This document shows, in pieces, positions 1 through 9,135 of a stretch of 51,146 nucleotides of DNA. Source of the stretch: Sphingobacteriales bacterium (GTDB lineage Bacteria; Bacteroidota; Bacteroidia; Chitinophagales; Chitinophagaceae); assembly GCA_900299255.1 (NCBI GenBank), contig OMJB01000116.1, positions 1 through 51,146 on the forward strand, written 5' to 3'. The first letter of the stretch is position 1, and each line of letters opens with the position of its first letter. Made by a program: the position numbers and the translations under genes. Below the pieces are notes generated by a model. The model ran no database searches. It saw only the letters and a program-made list of their open reading frames with translations, and was not told the origin of the DNA.

Positions 1-713
1 AAAATTTGTGTTCTGAGCCCGGTAGCCAGGTTATACAACTCAATCTGCTTGTCGCTGAAATTCAGCACTCCGATCTCTGATTTAGCAATGCCAGTGTATA
101 TGATTGCATTTTCATTGTAGTTCCCCTTAACGTCTGCCGATACCGGTTCCTCAATTTCATCTTTTGACTTTGCACCCAGATGCAATGCGATTGACGAGTC
201 AGAAACCCCGTCTTTCATCACATGACGCTCCAGTGAACATGAATTAAAATCGAGGTAGTATACAACATTGTTCTTTGAGTCTTAAGCACCCACACTCTGC
301 GGATCCGGCTTACCTGCTTCAATATCTAATTTGGTTACTGATGTTGGAATACCCTTGCCGTTCAGTTTATATTCAGCCCATCCATAGGTGTCATAACCAT
401 TGGCCTGCAATGTTTTTGTTTTTGGGTTGTACCAGAATCCGCGAACATCAAACATCGTTTCCAGATTGTTGTCACTCAGCATTTTACCCTTCTCGTCAAA
501 AACTTCCATCGGAAAAGTTTCATTACCTGCCTGTGCCGCATAATACTTCTTTTGAACCGGATGCCAGGCTACACTGGCTCCATTAGCTCCCCCAGATCGG
601 TCTATTTTCAATGTTATTGTCGGCTTTAAAGTTTTGGGCGTCTGACTTTCGGCATGCAGCGATGCCACCAGCAATACCGCTGCAATGGCCATCATTTTCA
701 ATAGTTTGCTCAT
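1..713 (-). pseudogene. secreted beta-propeller-like protein, interrupted by an in-frame stop and cut by the window edge
   Basis: Product unknown. The chosen start at 713 opens a signal peptide (MSKLLKMMAIAAVLLVASLHAES); the open frame upstream of it reads non-coding sequence. The protein runs 143 residues (WHPVQKKYYAAQ, FWYNPKTKTLQANG) to ...DPQSVGA and then meets TAA at 282-284. The same frame continues without another stop for about 93 codons to base 3, with plainly protein-like sequence (DSKNNVVYYLDFNSC, AIIYTGIAKSEIGVLNFSD, IELYNLATG). The alternating strand-like segments suggest a propeller or SMP-30-like fold (inference). One base change, for example TAA from CAA or AAA, would restore the frame. 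It could be a recent nonsense mutation, a sequencing error or readthrough. The 3' end lies outside the window. Confidence 0.7.
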
Positions 714-1032
714 AAAAATCGATTTTGTTTCTTTAATGATCAAATTAATTAACCGTGAATTACATTTTCTATTGCAAAGAAACAACTTATGCGACAAAAG
801 TAAATACCATATCTGCGGTATTTTTGGCTGATGTTCGTCATAGTTCCTCAGCGCCTCATGTTGAGTACTCAAAAACGAGTATTTCAGTAATCCCGAACTC
901 TAAACGGCAACCGACTATATGATCCGACCGGCATTAATCTGAAATCACGTACCCGGCCTACCTGAAGGCAGCTGCTGCCGTGCAAAACCATGTCATACAA
1001 TTCCCATAACTTTACTTTCAAAATTTCCATCT
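714..1032. other. intergenic region between divergent secreted-protein genes
   Basis: These 319 bases hold no gene I can support. A near-match to the Bacteroidota -7 box (TAACTTTA, 1007-1014, one base off TAnnTTTG) sits 18 bases before the ATG at 1033 and may serve that gene. No exact -7 box or clear terminator is visible. Confidence 0.5.
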
Positions 1033-3540
1033 ATGCGTTTTAGTGCAATCCTGTTTACTTTATTCCTTACCAGTGTGGTAGTATATGCCCAGCAGCCTGT
1101 TGCTACCCGGCAGAGCGACAATATATACTCCATTAAGCAGCAGTTTCTTTATAATGAGTTGCACAACCCAAACGACCAGGACAATGAAGACGACAACGAC
1201 CTGGCCAGGTTCAACAGGTGGTTTAACCTTATGGAACCCAGATGCTACCCTTCAGGCAACTTGCCAAAACCGGATGTACTACTCACTGCTACCAAAGACT
1301 ATATGAATATGGCTGCCGCTAAGACAGCAGCAGGACATAAAACAACTTCAGGCACTCCGGCCTGGGCCTCACTTGGGCCTTCAAATGTACCCTCGAACTT
1401 CAACGGCATAGGCCGGGTCAACTGTATCGTTATTTCGCCACTTGATACTAACACTTTGTATATTGGAACAGCCTGTGGAGGTGTTCACATCAGCCACGAT
1501 GGAGGTACCACTTGGGCATCCAGTTCTGATAATTTCCCATCCCTTAGTATCGCGGACATAGCTGTCAACCCCATACACCCCGATACGCTTTATGCAGCCA
1601 CAGGCGACGGATATGGTTACGAAACAGGCGGTTTCAGTATTTTTTGGGGGGGCCTTTATTCTGCCGGGGGTATGAAAAGCACAGATGGCGGCACAACCTG
1701 GCAAACAACAGGGTTAAGTTACCTGCAGTCAGACAAAGACATCATTCAAAAACTGCTTGTCCACCCGAGGAATACTAACATTATTCTTGCTGCTACAAGG
1801 CATGGCATCATGCGCAGTACTGACGCAGGCGCAACCTGGACAAATGCCGACCCGGGCAACCATGTTTTCAGCATGGCTTTTAAGCCTCAAAGCCCCGATA
1901 CTGTTTATGCAATCAACACTGTTGACCTGCGGGTTTCATATAATGCAGGTGCCACATGGCAAACGCTGCATGCCGGAATGAACCCCACGGGTAACAGGTG
2001 TACTATCGGGGTTTCACCAAAAGCACCTGGTGCTATTTGGCTGCTCGATGCGAACAACCAACTCAAATGGTCTCACAATGGCGGCTACACTTTCGTAAAC
2101 ACTAATCCTCCGGATACAGCTAGTTTTTATGGTTATTATGATAGGGTACTGGCAATTTCGCCCACAGATTCGAACTATATTCTTGCTTTTGGTATGATTA
2201 TGGCAGTATCAGACAATGGTGGCGTTGCTTGGGTTAGGTTAAATCCCTCCAGAAATGTCCATGTAGACAATCACGCTGTTGCAATCAACCCGTTACATAC
2301 CTCAACGATTTATACTGGCAACGACGGAGGGATAAGCGTAACACGAAATGGCGGGGCAACCTGGAAAAACATTTCCAATGGATTGACAATATCACAGATT
2401 TACAGATTGAGCTCGTCACAACAATCTCCCGGGATTATTTTGTGTGGCCTACAGGACAATGGGTGCTTTCACAACAACGGGGCTACCTGGCTGGAAAAAA
2501 CCGGTGGAGACGGTGAAGCCGTCGCTATACATCCATTTAATGACCAAGTTCAGATTGCCTCCTCTCAAAACGGCAAATTTAGTATGTCGCTGGATCAGGG
2601 AGCCAATTTCAGCCCTATATCGGTTACTTCTGAAACCGGTGCCTGGACTTCCCCTGTAACATTTGATCCGTTCAATGACCAGGTCATCTATTTCGGATAC
2701 AAGAATATTTATGTTTCGCGCGACCAGGGTGCCAGTTTTTCTCAGCTTACTACATTTTCCCCTTTCTCCGGAGGGGCTACCAATATTGCGGTAGGCAGAT
2801 CCAATACCAATGTCATTTACGCATCTGACCTGGTTTCCATTATCCGTTCTACAGATGGCGGTGCCACCTGGACAAACATCCTTGGAGACCTGCCAACTAA
2901 TTTTGTTGCTATCACCGACATTGCAGTTGACCCCCGTGATGCAATGAAAGTGTATGTTACAACGTCTGGATATCTTCCGGGCTACAAATTGTTTTACAGT
3001 TCTACCGGCGGTACTACCTGGGCAAACATCAGTAGCGACCTGCCTAACCTGCCTGCCAATACGCTGGTGATTGACACAACAACCAGCGGCGCAATGTTTG
3101 TAGGTACAGACATGGGCGTTTTTTATACCGACTCATCCCAAACAGGCTGGACACGGTATGGAACCGGGCTGCCCAACGTTATTATTAATGATTTAGAGCT
3201 GAACTACGGAAATTATAAGATCAGGGCAGCAACGTATGGCCGGGGTGTTTGGGAAGTGCCGGTTAAAGCACCAATGCCCAACTCAGTTAAACAACTTAAC
3301 GACGCCGCTGCATTGAGCGTTGAGGTGGTACCAAATCCTTCCAAAGACAACTGGAAAATAGTTTTCAGCAATACGCCGCCGGCGCAATACTCTGTGAAGG
3401 TATATGATCTTGCAGGGCGTAAAGTTTTGGCTTCTGAAAACAACGAAAAAATAGAAGCTGGAAAACTGGCGGCAGGTGCGTATAATATCGAAGTTACTGT
3501 TGGCGAAAAGGTGTATCACCTAAAGTCTGTGAAAGACTGA
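1033..3540 (+). CDS. secreted BNR/sortilin-type beta-propeller protein with T9SS C-terminal sorting domain
   Basis: A large exported protein of 835 residues. A signal peptide (MRFSAILFTLFLTSVVVYAQ) is followed by a linker and, from about residue 110 to 745, many BNR/Asp-box repeats of the form SxDGGxTW (SHDGGTTW, STDGGTTW, STDAGATW, TRNGGATW, SRDQGASF, STDGGATW). This pattern is known from VPS10/sialidase-like propellers. The last 80 residues (VEVVPNPSKDN ... YDLAGRKV ... HLKSVKD) form a type A T9SS sorting domain, so the protein is expected to be secreted through the outer membrane and anchored or released there. I see no catalytic motif; a glycan- or protein-binding role is inference. It is monocistronic, followed by a terminator hairpin at 3561. 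Confidence 0.9.
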   Translation: MRFSAILFTLFLTSVVVYAQQPVATRQSDNIYSIKQQFLYNELHNPNDQDNEDDNDLARFNRWFNLMEPRCYPSGNLPKPDVLLTATKDYMNMAAAKTAAGHKTTSGTPAWASLGPSNVPSNFNGIGRVNCIVISPLDTNTLYIGTACGGVHISHDGGTTWASSSDNFPSLSIADIAVNPIHPDTLYAATGDGYGYETGGFSIFWGGLYSAGGMKSTDGGTTWQTTGLSYLQSDKDIIQKLLVHPRNTNIILAATRHGIMRSTDAGATWTNADPGNHVFSMAFKPQSPDTVYAINTVDLRVSYNAGATWQTLHAGMNPTGNRCTIGVSPKAPGAIWLLDANNQLKWSHNGGYTFVNTNPPDTASFYGYYDRVLAISPTDSNYILAFGMIMAVSDNGGVAWVRLNPSRNVHVDNHAVAINPLHTSTIYTGNDGGISVTRNGGATWKNISNGLTISQIYRLSSSQQSPGIILCGLQDNGCFHNNGATWLEKTGGDGEAVAIHPFNDQVQIASSQNGKFSMSLDQGANFSPISVTSETGAWTSPVTFDPFNDQVIYFGYKNIYVSRDQGASFSQLTTFSPFSGGATNIAVGRSNTNVIYASDLVSIIRSTDGGATWTNILGDLPTNFVAITDIAVDPRDAMKVYVTTSGYLPGYKLFYSSTGGTTWANISSDLPNLPANTLVIDTTTSGAMFVGTDMGVFYTDSSQTGWTRYGTGLPNVIINDLELNYGNYKIRAATYGRGVWEVPVKAPMPNSVKQLNDAAALSVEVVPNPSKDNWKIVFSNTPPAQYSVKVYDLAGRKVLASENNEKIEAGKLAAGAYNIEVTVGEKVYHLKSVKD

Positions 3541-3560
3541 TACATCAGTGAACTTAACAA

Positions 3561-3593
3561 AGCCGCGTCAAATCTGTTGAGGCGGTTTTTTTT
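3561..3593 (+). terminator. rho-independent terminator after the BNR protein gene
   Basis: An imperfect hairpin (AGCCGC-G-TC pairing with GA-G-GCGGTT, one mismatch, 9-base loop) is directly followed by eight T. It lies 20 bases after the stop at 3540. Confidence 0.75.
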
Positions 3594-3644
3594 GAGTAAC
3601 AACGATGAACTAAAACGGCTGAGAGCCGCTATAGAATTGTTCTG

Positions 3645-4235
3645 CTACTTCCAGATATTGAAACTTAATCTGAACTTCCTATCCTGTATCAGGCTGCGCC
3701 AGTCAATAAACAAAAATACAAACACCAGTACTATGCCAAGCGCAGTTCCCGAAACTGTTTTCCATGTCAAAAAGCCCTCCGCCATTTCAGCAGCATTTCT
3801 CGCCGCATAATCACCGGCAAGCACCATGGCCATATCGCTCACAAATTTCCCGATCAGAAATGCAGGAATGATTCGGATAGTCCTGATATTTGCCATGCCG
3901 GCGGCCGTAAACAATGGAGTCGAGGGAAGGGGCATTAAAGTATATAACAGCACAAATAATTGCATGCCCCAGGTTTTACCTTCCAGCTTTTTCCCTATGA
4001 ATTGAATATCTTCATTCTTTTCCTGCTTCACTACCTTTGCCGACAAATAAGGTATGTACCAGCTGTACAGCCACCTTCCCAGCGCAGAACCCAATACGCC
4101 TACCACCAGCACCCACCATATGTCCAGCCCAAACCGCATCTGAAAGAACACCATAACCGTCCATGCAGGAGGCCCAATGAACGGTACAGAATCAACCAGA
4201 AATGACGAAATGAAAACCAGAACGTAATACCACAT
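3645..4235 (-). CDS. VTT-domain (DedA/SNARE-associated type) inner-membrane protein
   Basis: A protein of 196 residues with several hydrophobic segments: WYYVLVFISSFLVDSVPFIG, WWVLVVGVLGSALG, LFVLLYTLMPLPSTPLFTAAG and a C-terminal helix TALGIVLVFVFLFIDW. The re-entrant segment with MPLPSTPLFTAAGMAN fits the VTT fold of DedA/YqaA proteins. The bacterial family is implicated in envelope lipid handling and membrane-potential maintenance; substrate unknown here. I chose the start at 4235 (MWYYVLVF). The open frame extends upstream, but that part is not membrane-like and would overlap the guaB start. It is convergent with the BNR gene and divergent from guaB. Confidence 0.75.
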   Translation of the reverse strand: MWYYVLVFISSFLVDSVPFIGPPAWTVMVFFQMRFGLDIWWVLVVGVLGSALGRWLYSWYIPYLSAKVVKQEKNEDIQFIGKKLEGKTWGMQLFVLLYTLMPLPSTPLFTAAGMANIRTIRIIPAFLIGKFVSDMAMVLAGDYAARNAAEMAEGFLTWKTVSGTALGIVLVFVFLFIDWRSLIQDRKFRLSFNIWK

Positions 4236-4321
4236 ATCGGCTGCAATGTATTGAAATTTACAGCAGTGTGCAGCTGTAACTATCCATTTGGCGTTCGTAA
4301 AAACATGAATATTTATCCAAA

Positions 4322-4353
4322 TTTGTTGAATTACGATACTCTCCATATCTTTG
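4322..4353 (+). promoter_or_regulatory. Bacteroidota-type promoter for guaB (leaderless layout)
   Basis: A -33 element TTTG (4322-4325) lies 20 bases before a perfect -7 box TATCTTTG (4346-4353). Only three bases separate the -7 box from the guaB ATG at 4357, so transcription would start at or inside the start codon. Confidence 0.65.
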
Positions 4354-4356
4354 CAC

Positions 4357-5826
4357 ATGGCAATAAAATCCAAATTTTACGGCGAAGGGCTCACTTTTGA
4401 TGATGTACTCCTGATGCCCGCTTACTCGGATGTGCTCCCCCGCGAAGTAAGCATAGTAACCAACCTCACTAAAGACATTAAAATCAATATACCCATGGTA
4501 TCAGCCGCCATGGATACGGTGACCGAAGCACCTTTGGGCATAGCCTTGTCGCGTGTTGGCGGTATTGGCATTCTTCATAAAAACATGAGCATTGAGCGGC
4601 AGGCAGAACAGGTTCGTAAGGTAAAACGCTCAGAAAACGGCCTCATACTCGACCCCATCACTTTGAAGCCTGATGCAACAGTTGGCGACGCGCTGAAGAT
4701 TATGAAGGAAAACAAGATAGGCGGCATCCCTATAGTTGATGATAACTACCTGCTGGTGGGCATGCTCACCAACCGCGACCTGCGCTTCGAAAAGCAGATG
4801 AAGAAAAAGGTAGGCGAAGTGATGACGAAAGACCGCCTGGTAACTGCTGCAGCCGGCACAGATATGCAGAAAGCTGAGCGCATACTGGAGCAATATAAAA
4901 TTGAAAAACTGCCTATTGTTGATAAAAAAGGAAAACTGATCGGACTGATTACTTTCCGTGACACGATACAACTCAAGAGCCACCCTGATGCATGCAAAGA
5001 CAGCATGGGCAGGCTGGTTGCAGGAGCTGCAATAGGTATAACTGCCGATATTCTGGATCGCGTGGAGGCATTAAAGAATGCCGGCGTAGATGTAATAACG
5101 CTTGACAGTGCTCATGGCCATTCAAAAGGTGTAATAGATGCTGTTAAGAAAGTAAAAAAAGCATTCAAAACAATCCCGATAATTGCAGGCAATGTAGCTA
5201 CCGCCGCTGGTGCAAAGGCGCTTGCAGCGGCCGGCGCAGATGCAGTTAAAGTAGGAGTAGGCCCGGGGTCTATCTGCACTACGCGTGTTGTAACAGGTGC
5301 CGGAGCGCCACAACTGACGGCTATTATAGAAGCTTCCCAGGCACTGAAAAAATCAGGCATTCCTGTAATTGCCGACGGTGGTATCAGATATACAGGCGAT
5401 ATGGTTAAAGCTCTTGCCGCCGGTGCATCGTGCGTTATGGCCGGGTCAATTTTTGCCGGTACAGAAGAAAGCCCCGGCGAGACTATCATCTACGAAGGCC
5501 GCAAGTTTAAATCATACCGTGGCATGGGTTCTGTTGAAGCAATGCAGGAAGGCTCGAAAGACAGGTACTTTCAGGATATGGAAGCCGACATAAAAAAGCT
5601 GGTACCCGAGGGCATTGTTGGCCGCGTACCTTACAAGGGCATGCTAAGCGAAGTGGTGCAGCAGTTTGTAGGCGGGCTTCGTGCAGGCATGGGCTACTGC
5701 GGCGCAAAGGACATAACCACTCTTCAGAACGAATCTCAATTTGTACGTATCACCCCCGCCAGCATGGCCGAAAGCCATCCGCATGATGTAGTGATAACAA
5801 AAGAAGCACCCAACTACAGCAGATAA
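4357..5826 (+). CDS. guaB: inosine-5'-monophosphate dehydrogenase
   Basis: This enzyme oxidises IMP to XMP with NAD+, the committed step of GMP synthesis, in the cytoplasm. It has 489 residues, the family's usual length. The N-terminal [16 protein letters not shown] and AMDTVTE motifs are typical. Two CBS domains (about residues 95-210, [10 protein letters not shown] and [12 protein letters not shown]) interrupt the barrel. The catalytic loop GPGSICTT places the active-site Cys at residue 307, followed by the [12 protein letters not shown] flap. A TTG two codons earlier is open but overlaps the promoter's -7 box, so ATG 4357 is preferred. The gene stands alone; guaA is not in the window. A hairpin terminator follows at 5855. 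Confidence 0.98.
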   Translation: MAIKSKFYGEGLTFDDVLLMPAYSDVLPREVSIVTNLTKDIKINIPMVSAAMDTVTEAPLGIALSRVGGIGILHKNMSIERQAEQVRKVKRSENGLILDPITLKPDATVGDALKIMKENKIGGIPIVDDNYLLVGMLTNRDLRFEKQMKKKVGEVMTKDRLVTAAAGTDMQKAERILEQYKIEKLPIVDKKGKLIGLITFRDTIQLKSHPDACKDSMGRLVAGAAIGITADILDRVEALKNAGVDVITLDSAHGHSKGVIDAVKKVKKAFKTIPIIAGNVATAAGAKALAAAGADAVKVGVGPGSICTTRVVTGAGAPQLTAIIEASQALKKSGIPVIADGGIRYTGDMVKALAAGASCVMAGSIFAGTEESPGETIIYEGRKFKSYRGMGSVEAMQEGSKDRYFQDMEADIKKLVPEGIVGRVPYKGMLSEVVQQFVGGLRAGMGYCGAKDITTLQNESQFVRITPASMAESHPHDVVITKEAPNYSR

Positions 5827-5854
5827 AAGGATTCCCAAATTCTGATTAAGCAAA

Positions 5855-5898
5855 CAACCGGAAACCGCTGAAAGAAAGCCGTTTCCGGTTGTTGTTTT
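5855..5898. terminator. terminator hairpin between guaB and the DUF695 gene
   Basis: Perfect 11-bp arms (CAACCGGAAAC, 5855-5865; GTTTCCGGTTG, 5881-5891) are followed by TTGTTTT on the + strand. It sits between convergent genes and could act on both, but the T-rich tail favours guaB. Confidence 0.75.
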
Positions 5899-5960
5899 AT
5901 GGCTGGCAGATGTGGCTCAATTGTAATTAAAATATCGCAGTGCTTTGGCTACCTCACCTG

Positions 5961-6782
5961 TTATTTCTTCGCCTCCTTTTCACGCATGCTGCGCCAGCCT
6001 GCATACGTGCCACTAAATTTTTTCGTGTCTACTTTCAGCTCGGCAGTTATCCGGTTAATATCATCCATTGTAACCGGCGTTTGTTTCGACAATACTATTC
6101 CATAAGCCCTCTGTTTTTTTGACTCTGTCAGCTGTACTTGCTGGTATCCTTTTACAAGCTCACTGGCTGCAAAGCTACTGCGCTCCGCATCTGAACTGAA
6201 GTAAAAATCGAAATAAACATTTCGTGGCTTTTTCAGACTATCTCCCTCCTCTATCAGCTTTTTTACCAGTTTACTATTCGCCATCCAGTTTTGTGTAGCC
6301 TCATCGGGGTATAAAAAAGTCCGGTACGTGAGCCACTCGGGATCATGTTTGATGGTGATAAAATAGTTGTAGTTTTTATAGCTTCGTGCATACATCCGCG
6401 CCAGTGCATTGCGTATACCCACAGTATCTTTTACATAGTAGTAATTCAGCCGCTTGCAGTTGTTGGTAAAGGTACCGGCAAGTATACGGGGAGTAACCCC
6501 TGTGATAAAATTGCCCGAAGCACTCAGCATATTCTCTAACTCCTCTATTTCCTCGGCATCAGACATACCCTGATCTCCGCATTTGTTGGCCTGCGGCCCG
6601 GTAATCACCACATTGGGATACTTTTTATCAGGAGCCGATTGATACAAACCCATATCTACCAGTACCGATCCGGGCTTACCATCAAACCTGGTTATATAGG
6701 TATCCCACTGTTCCACCTGAGTATATGCAGGACTACTAACCAATAATAAAATTGCGGTATACAGCAGATTAGAAAATTTCAT
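5961..6782 (-). CDS. secreted DUF695 / RraB-like domain protein
   Basis: Exported protein of 273 residues with signal peptide MKFSNLLYTAILLLVSSPAYTQ. The body opens with EQWDTYITRFDGKPGSVLVD and continues through NVVITGP, ending in a segment (KPRNVYFDFYFSSDAERSSF, about residues 185-235) that resembles the RraB-like fold. This order, DUF695 then RraB-like, matches a Bacteroidota family I recognise only by domain name; its biochemical function is not established. RraB itself binds RNase E in the cytoplasm in E. coli, so the signal peptide argues against that role here. It has no operon partner and shares a terminator region with guaB. Confidence 0.7.
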   Translation of the reverse strand: MKFSNLLYTAILLLVSSPAYTQVEQWDTYITRFDGKPGSVLVDMGLYQSAPDKKYPNVVITGPQANKCGDQGMSDAEEIEELENMLSASGNFITGVTPRILAGTFTNNCKRLNYYYVKDTVGIRNALARMYARSYKNYNYFITIKHDPEWLTYRTFLYPDEATQNWMANSKLVKKLIEEGDSLKKPRNVYFDFYFSSDAERSSFAASELVKGYQQVQLTESKKQRAYGIVLSKQTPVTMDDINRITAELKVDTKKFSGTYAGWRSMREKEAKK

Positions 6783-7185
6783 CTCGTAAAATAAACGAAC
6801 TTATGTCAGCAAGCCTGCCTGTTTAGCAAATATTTGGCAAAATCCGTAACGGTTAAGTATTTCAGAGTTCTTTATTGCAATTTAGTATCGCGCCTGCCCC
6901 AACGACCGAAATCACCAGATATGATCCAAGTTATTAGGCTGGATTGAGCCCATTACCGGTAACATAACCAAAATAAACCATGCCTTCATATAGAACGTCG
7001 TTTTCACGGATAAAACCTATATGCTTTTTAGAAAATTTTAAGTTTTCAGTTCTTGCTTATTACCCATCCGAAAGTCTATTTTTGCGATAACAGTAGATAA
7101 TTTGCGAATTTGAAATTTTTAATGAAACGGACAGACTATCTGCTTTTTACTAACGAGTAACAACTATCGACTATCTCCTTAAACG
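6783..7185. other. intergenic region with the promoter of the Bat-like cluster
   Basis: These 403 bases carry no supportable gene. The + strand holds a promoter at 7053-7084, leaving an untranslated leader of about 95 bases before DUF58. A perfect 10-base palindrome TTACCGGTAA lies at 6953-6962; its meaning is unknown. Confidence 0.5.
7053..7084 (+). promoter_or_regulatory. Bacteroidota-type promoter for the DUF58/BatD-like/batA cluster
   Basis: TTG (7053-7055) is followed after 21 bases by the -7 box TATTTTTG (7077-7084). It lies 101 bases before the DUF58 start codon. Confidence 0.5.
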
Positions 7186-8052
7186 ATGACTACCGCTGAG
7201 ATACTTAAAAAGGTTCGCAGAATAGAGATCAAGACGAAAGGGCTGAGCAATCATATTTTCGCCGGAGAGTATCATTCTACTTTCAAGGGAAGAGGTATGT
7301 CGTTCAGTGAGGTTAGGGAATACACTCCGGGGGATGACGTTAAGTTCATCGACTGGAACGTAACCGCCCGCTTTTCCCATCCTTTTGTAAAGGTATTTGA
7401 AGAAGAAAGGGAACTTATCGTGATGCTGCTTATAGACATAAGCGGCAGTTCATTGTTTGGTACGCAGAAACAACTGAAGCGCGATCTGATCACAGAATTA
7501 GGTGCAGTACTATCATTTTCCGCCACCACCAATAACGACAAAGTAGGCGTTATTTTCTTCAGCGATAAAGTGGAAAAATATGTGCCGCCCCAAAAAGGCA
7601 AGAGCCATATCCTGCGCATTATCCGCGAGCTGATAGCTCTTGAACCGCAGCACACGGGCGCCACCGACGTGCGTATAGCTCTTGAGTTTCTAAACAATGT
7701 GCTTAAAAAGAAAAGTATCACTTTCCTGATCAGCGACTTCGTGAGCCAGCCCTTCAACCAGGCATTGCAGCTGGCCGCCCGTAAGCATGACCTCGTTGGT
7801 ATTCATGTGTATGACAAATACGACAAAGAGCTGCCATCGGCAGGTTTGGTGCAGGTAGTGGATTCTGAAACCGGCCAGCATATATGGCTGGATACCGATA
7901 ATAAAACGATCAGAAAACAATACGAAGCTGCTTATAAAGACAAGTATAACTACTGCACGCAGTCGTTTAGAAAAAGTGGTGCATCTCTGTTGCACGTGCG
8001 TACTGATGAAGACTATGTAAAAGTGTTGCAGACTTATTTTAGAGGCCGGTAA
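7186..8052 (+). CDS. DUF58 (VWA-like) protein of the MoxR/Bat family cluster
   Basis: Cytoplasmic protein of 288 residues. The N-terminal stretch contains GEYHSTFKGRGMSFSEVREY and GDDVKFIDWN, the hallmark of DUF58 (about residues 25-65), followed by a VWA-like fold with LLIDISGSS near residue 80 (a MIDAS-like DxSGSS). DUF58 proteins normally work with a MoxR AAA+ ATPase in metal insertion or protein activation; Bat proteins are linked to oxidative and envelope stress in Bacteroidota and Leptospira. MoxR is usually encoded just upstream but is absent here. It is the first gene of a three-gene run, 78 bases before the next. Confidence 0.88.
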   Translation: MTTAEILKKVRRIEIKTKGLSNHIFAGEYHSTFKGRGMSFSEVREYTPGDDVKFIDWNVTARFSHPFVKVFEEERELIVMLLIDISGSSLFGTQKQLKRDLITELGAVLSFSATTNNDKVGVIFFSDKVEKYVPPQKGKSHILRIIRELIALEPQHTGATDVRIALEFLNNVLKKKSITFLISDFVSQPFNQALQLAARKHDLVGIHVYDKYDKELPSAGLVQVVDSETGQHIWLDTDNKTIRKQYEAAYKDKYNYCTQSFRKSGASLLHVRTDEDYVKVLQTYFRGR

Positions 8053-8130
8053 AAAATACCGCCTACAAAGGAAAGCGATTACAAAATAAACAAAAACAAA
8101 AAAAGGAGCTGCTGAGTAAAACTGAAAAAA

Positions 8131-9132
8131 ATGTTCTTTATCAACCTATTCAACATCATTGGTAAGTGCGGGAAAGCCATCCCGGGGGTGATGTTTGTGT
8201 TGCTCCCATTCCTTTCACTGGCCCAAAACTCTACCGTTGCCACTGCTCGCCTGGACGCCAGACAGATAATGATAGGCGATCAGGCAAGGTTGTTTCTGGA
8301 AGTGCAAAACAACCCCTCACTTGGCACACTACAGTGGGCTACCATACCTGATACTTTTAGTAATCTGGAAGTAGTAGAAAAGGGAAAAATAGATACCATA
8401 AAGAATGGCGGTGTAGTCACTTACCGTCAGCGCCTACTCATTACGGGCTTTGACTCAGGATTGTTTAAAGTACCCTCTTTTGTTTTCTCCGTGATTCCTG
8501 GTTCCGGCCAGGCATTTACGGTACAATCAGATTCCTTTCAGCTGCTGGTGCAGACTGTAGCTGTAGATACTACGAAGGGGTTTAAAGGCATAAAGGGCAT
8601 CATTTATGTAAACAGCAGCTGGAAAGACTATATATGGTTTATCCTGGGTGGGATTGTAGTGTTGGCGCTGGTCATTTTTGCAGTGTGGTATTACCTTAGA
8701 AAAAAGAAGGACACCAAGCCTGCACCCAAAGGGCCTCAGGAATCTCTGCAGGATTACACACTGAGACTGCTGACCGCTCTTGAAGGCAGGCAGCTGTGGC
8801 AGAAAAACCAGGTTAAAGATTACTACGTAGAACTCACAGATATTGTAAGAACATACATTGAGCAGCGTTTCAATACACAGGCTCTTGAACTTACTACTGA
8901 AGAGATTCTTGCCAAGGCACAGCTGGTAAAAGATATGCAACCGCATTACGACATTCTTTTCCAGATTCTGCAGACAGGCGACCTGGCGAAGTTTGCAAAA
9001 TTTCAGCCATTGCCTCAGGAGCATATTGATGCAATGGATAAGGCGAAAGAGTTTATCAGTACATCAAGGCCGGTAATTATTAATGCCACTAATGTTGACC
9101 CCGTATCCGGAACTTCAAACCCAACAGCATAG
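8131..9132 (+). CDS. BatD-like / DUF4381-like single-pass membrane protein
   Basis: A protein of 333 residues with a signal peptide ending near LPFLSLAQ (about residue 32). A periplasmic immunoglobulin-like segment follows (TARLDARQIMIGDQARLFLEV, as in the BatD N-terminus). One membrane helix lies at about residues 170-190 (WFILGGIVVLALVIFAVWYY), with a basic stop-transfer RKKK. The cytoplasmic tail is helical (SLQDYTLRLLTALEGRQLW, YYVELTDIVRTYIEQRF) and resembles DUF4381. It is probably the membrane anchor or adaptor between DUF58 and BatA (inference). It ends three bases before batA starts, so the two are translated together. Confidence 0.75.
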   Translation: MFFINLFNIIGKCGKAIPGVMFVLLPFLSLAQNSTVATARLDARQIMIGDQARLFLEVQNNPSLGTLQWATIPDTFSNLEVVEKGKIDTIKNGGVVTYRQRLLITGFDSGLFKVPSFVFSVIPGSGQAFTVQSDSFQLLVQTVAVDTTKGFKGIKGIIYVNSSWKDYIWFILGGIVVLALVIFAVWYYLRKKKDTKPAPKGPQESLQDYTLRLLTALEGRQLWQKNQVKDYYVELTDIVRTYIEQRFNTQALELTTEEILAKAQLVKDMQPHYDILFQILQTGDLAKFAKFQPLPQEHIDAMDKAKEFISTSRPVIINATNVDPVSGTSNPTA

Positions 9133-9135
9133 CAT

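Noticed and set aside
3645-4373. Longer start for the VTT membrane protein
   Set aside because: The extra N-terminal part is not membrane-like and overlaps the guaB promoter and start.
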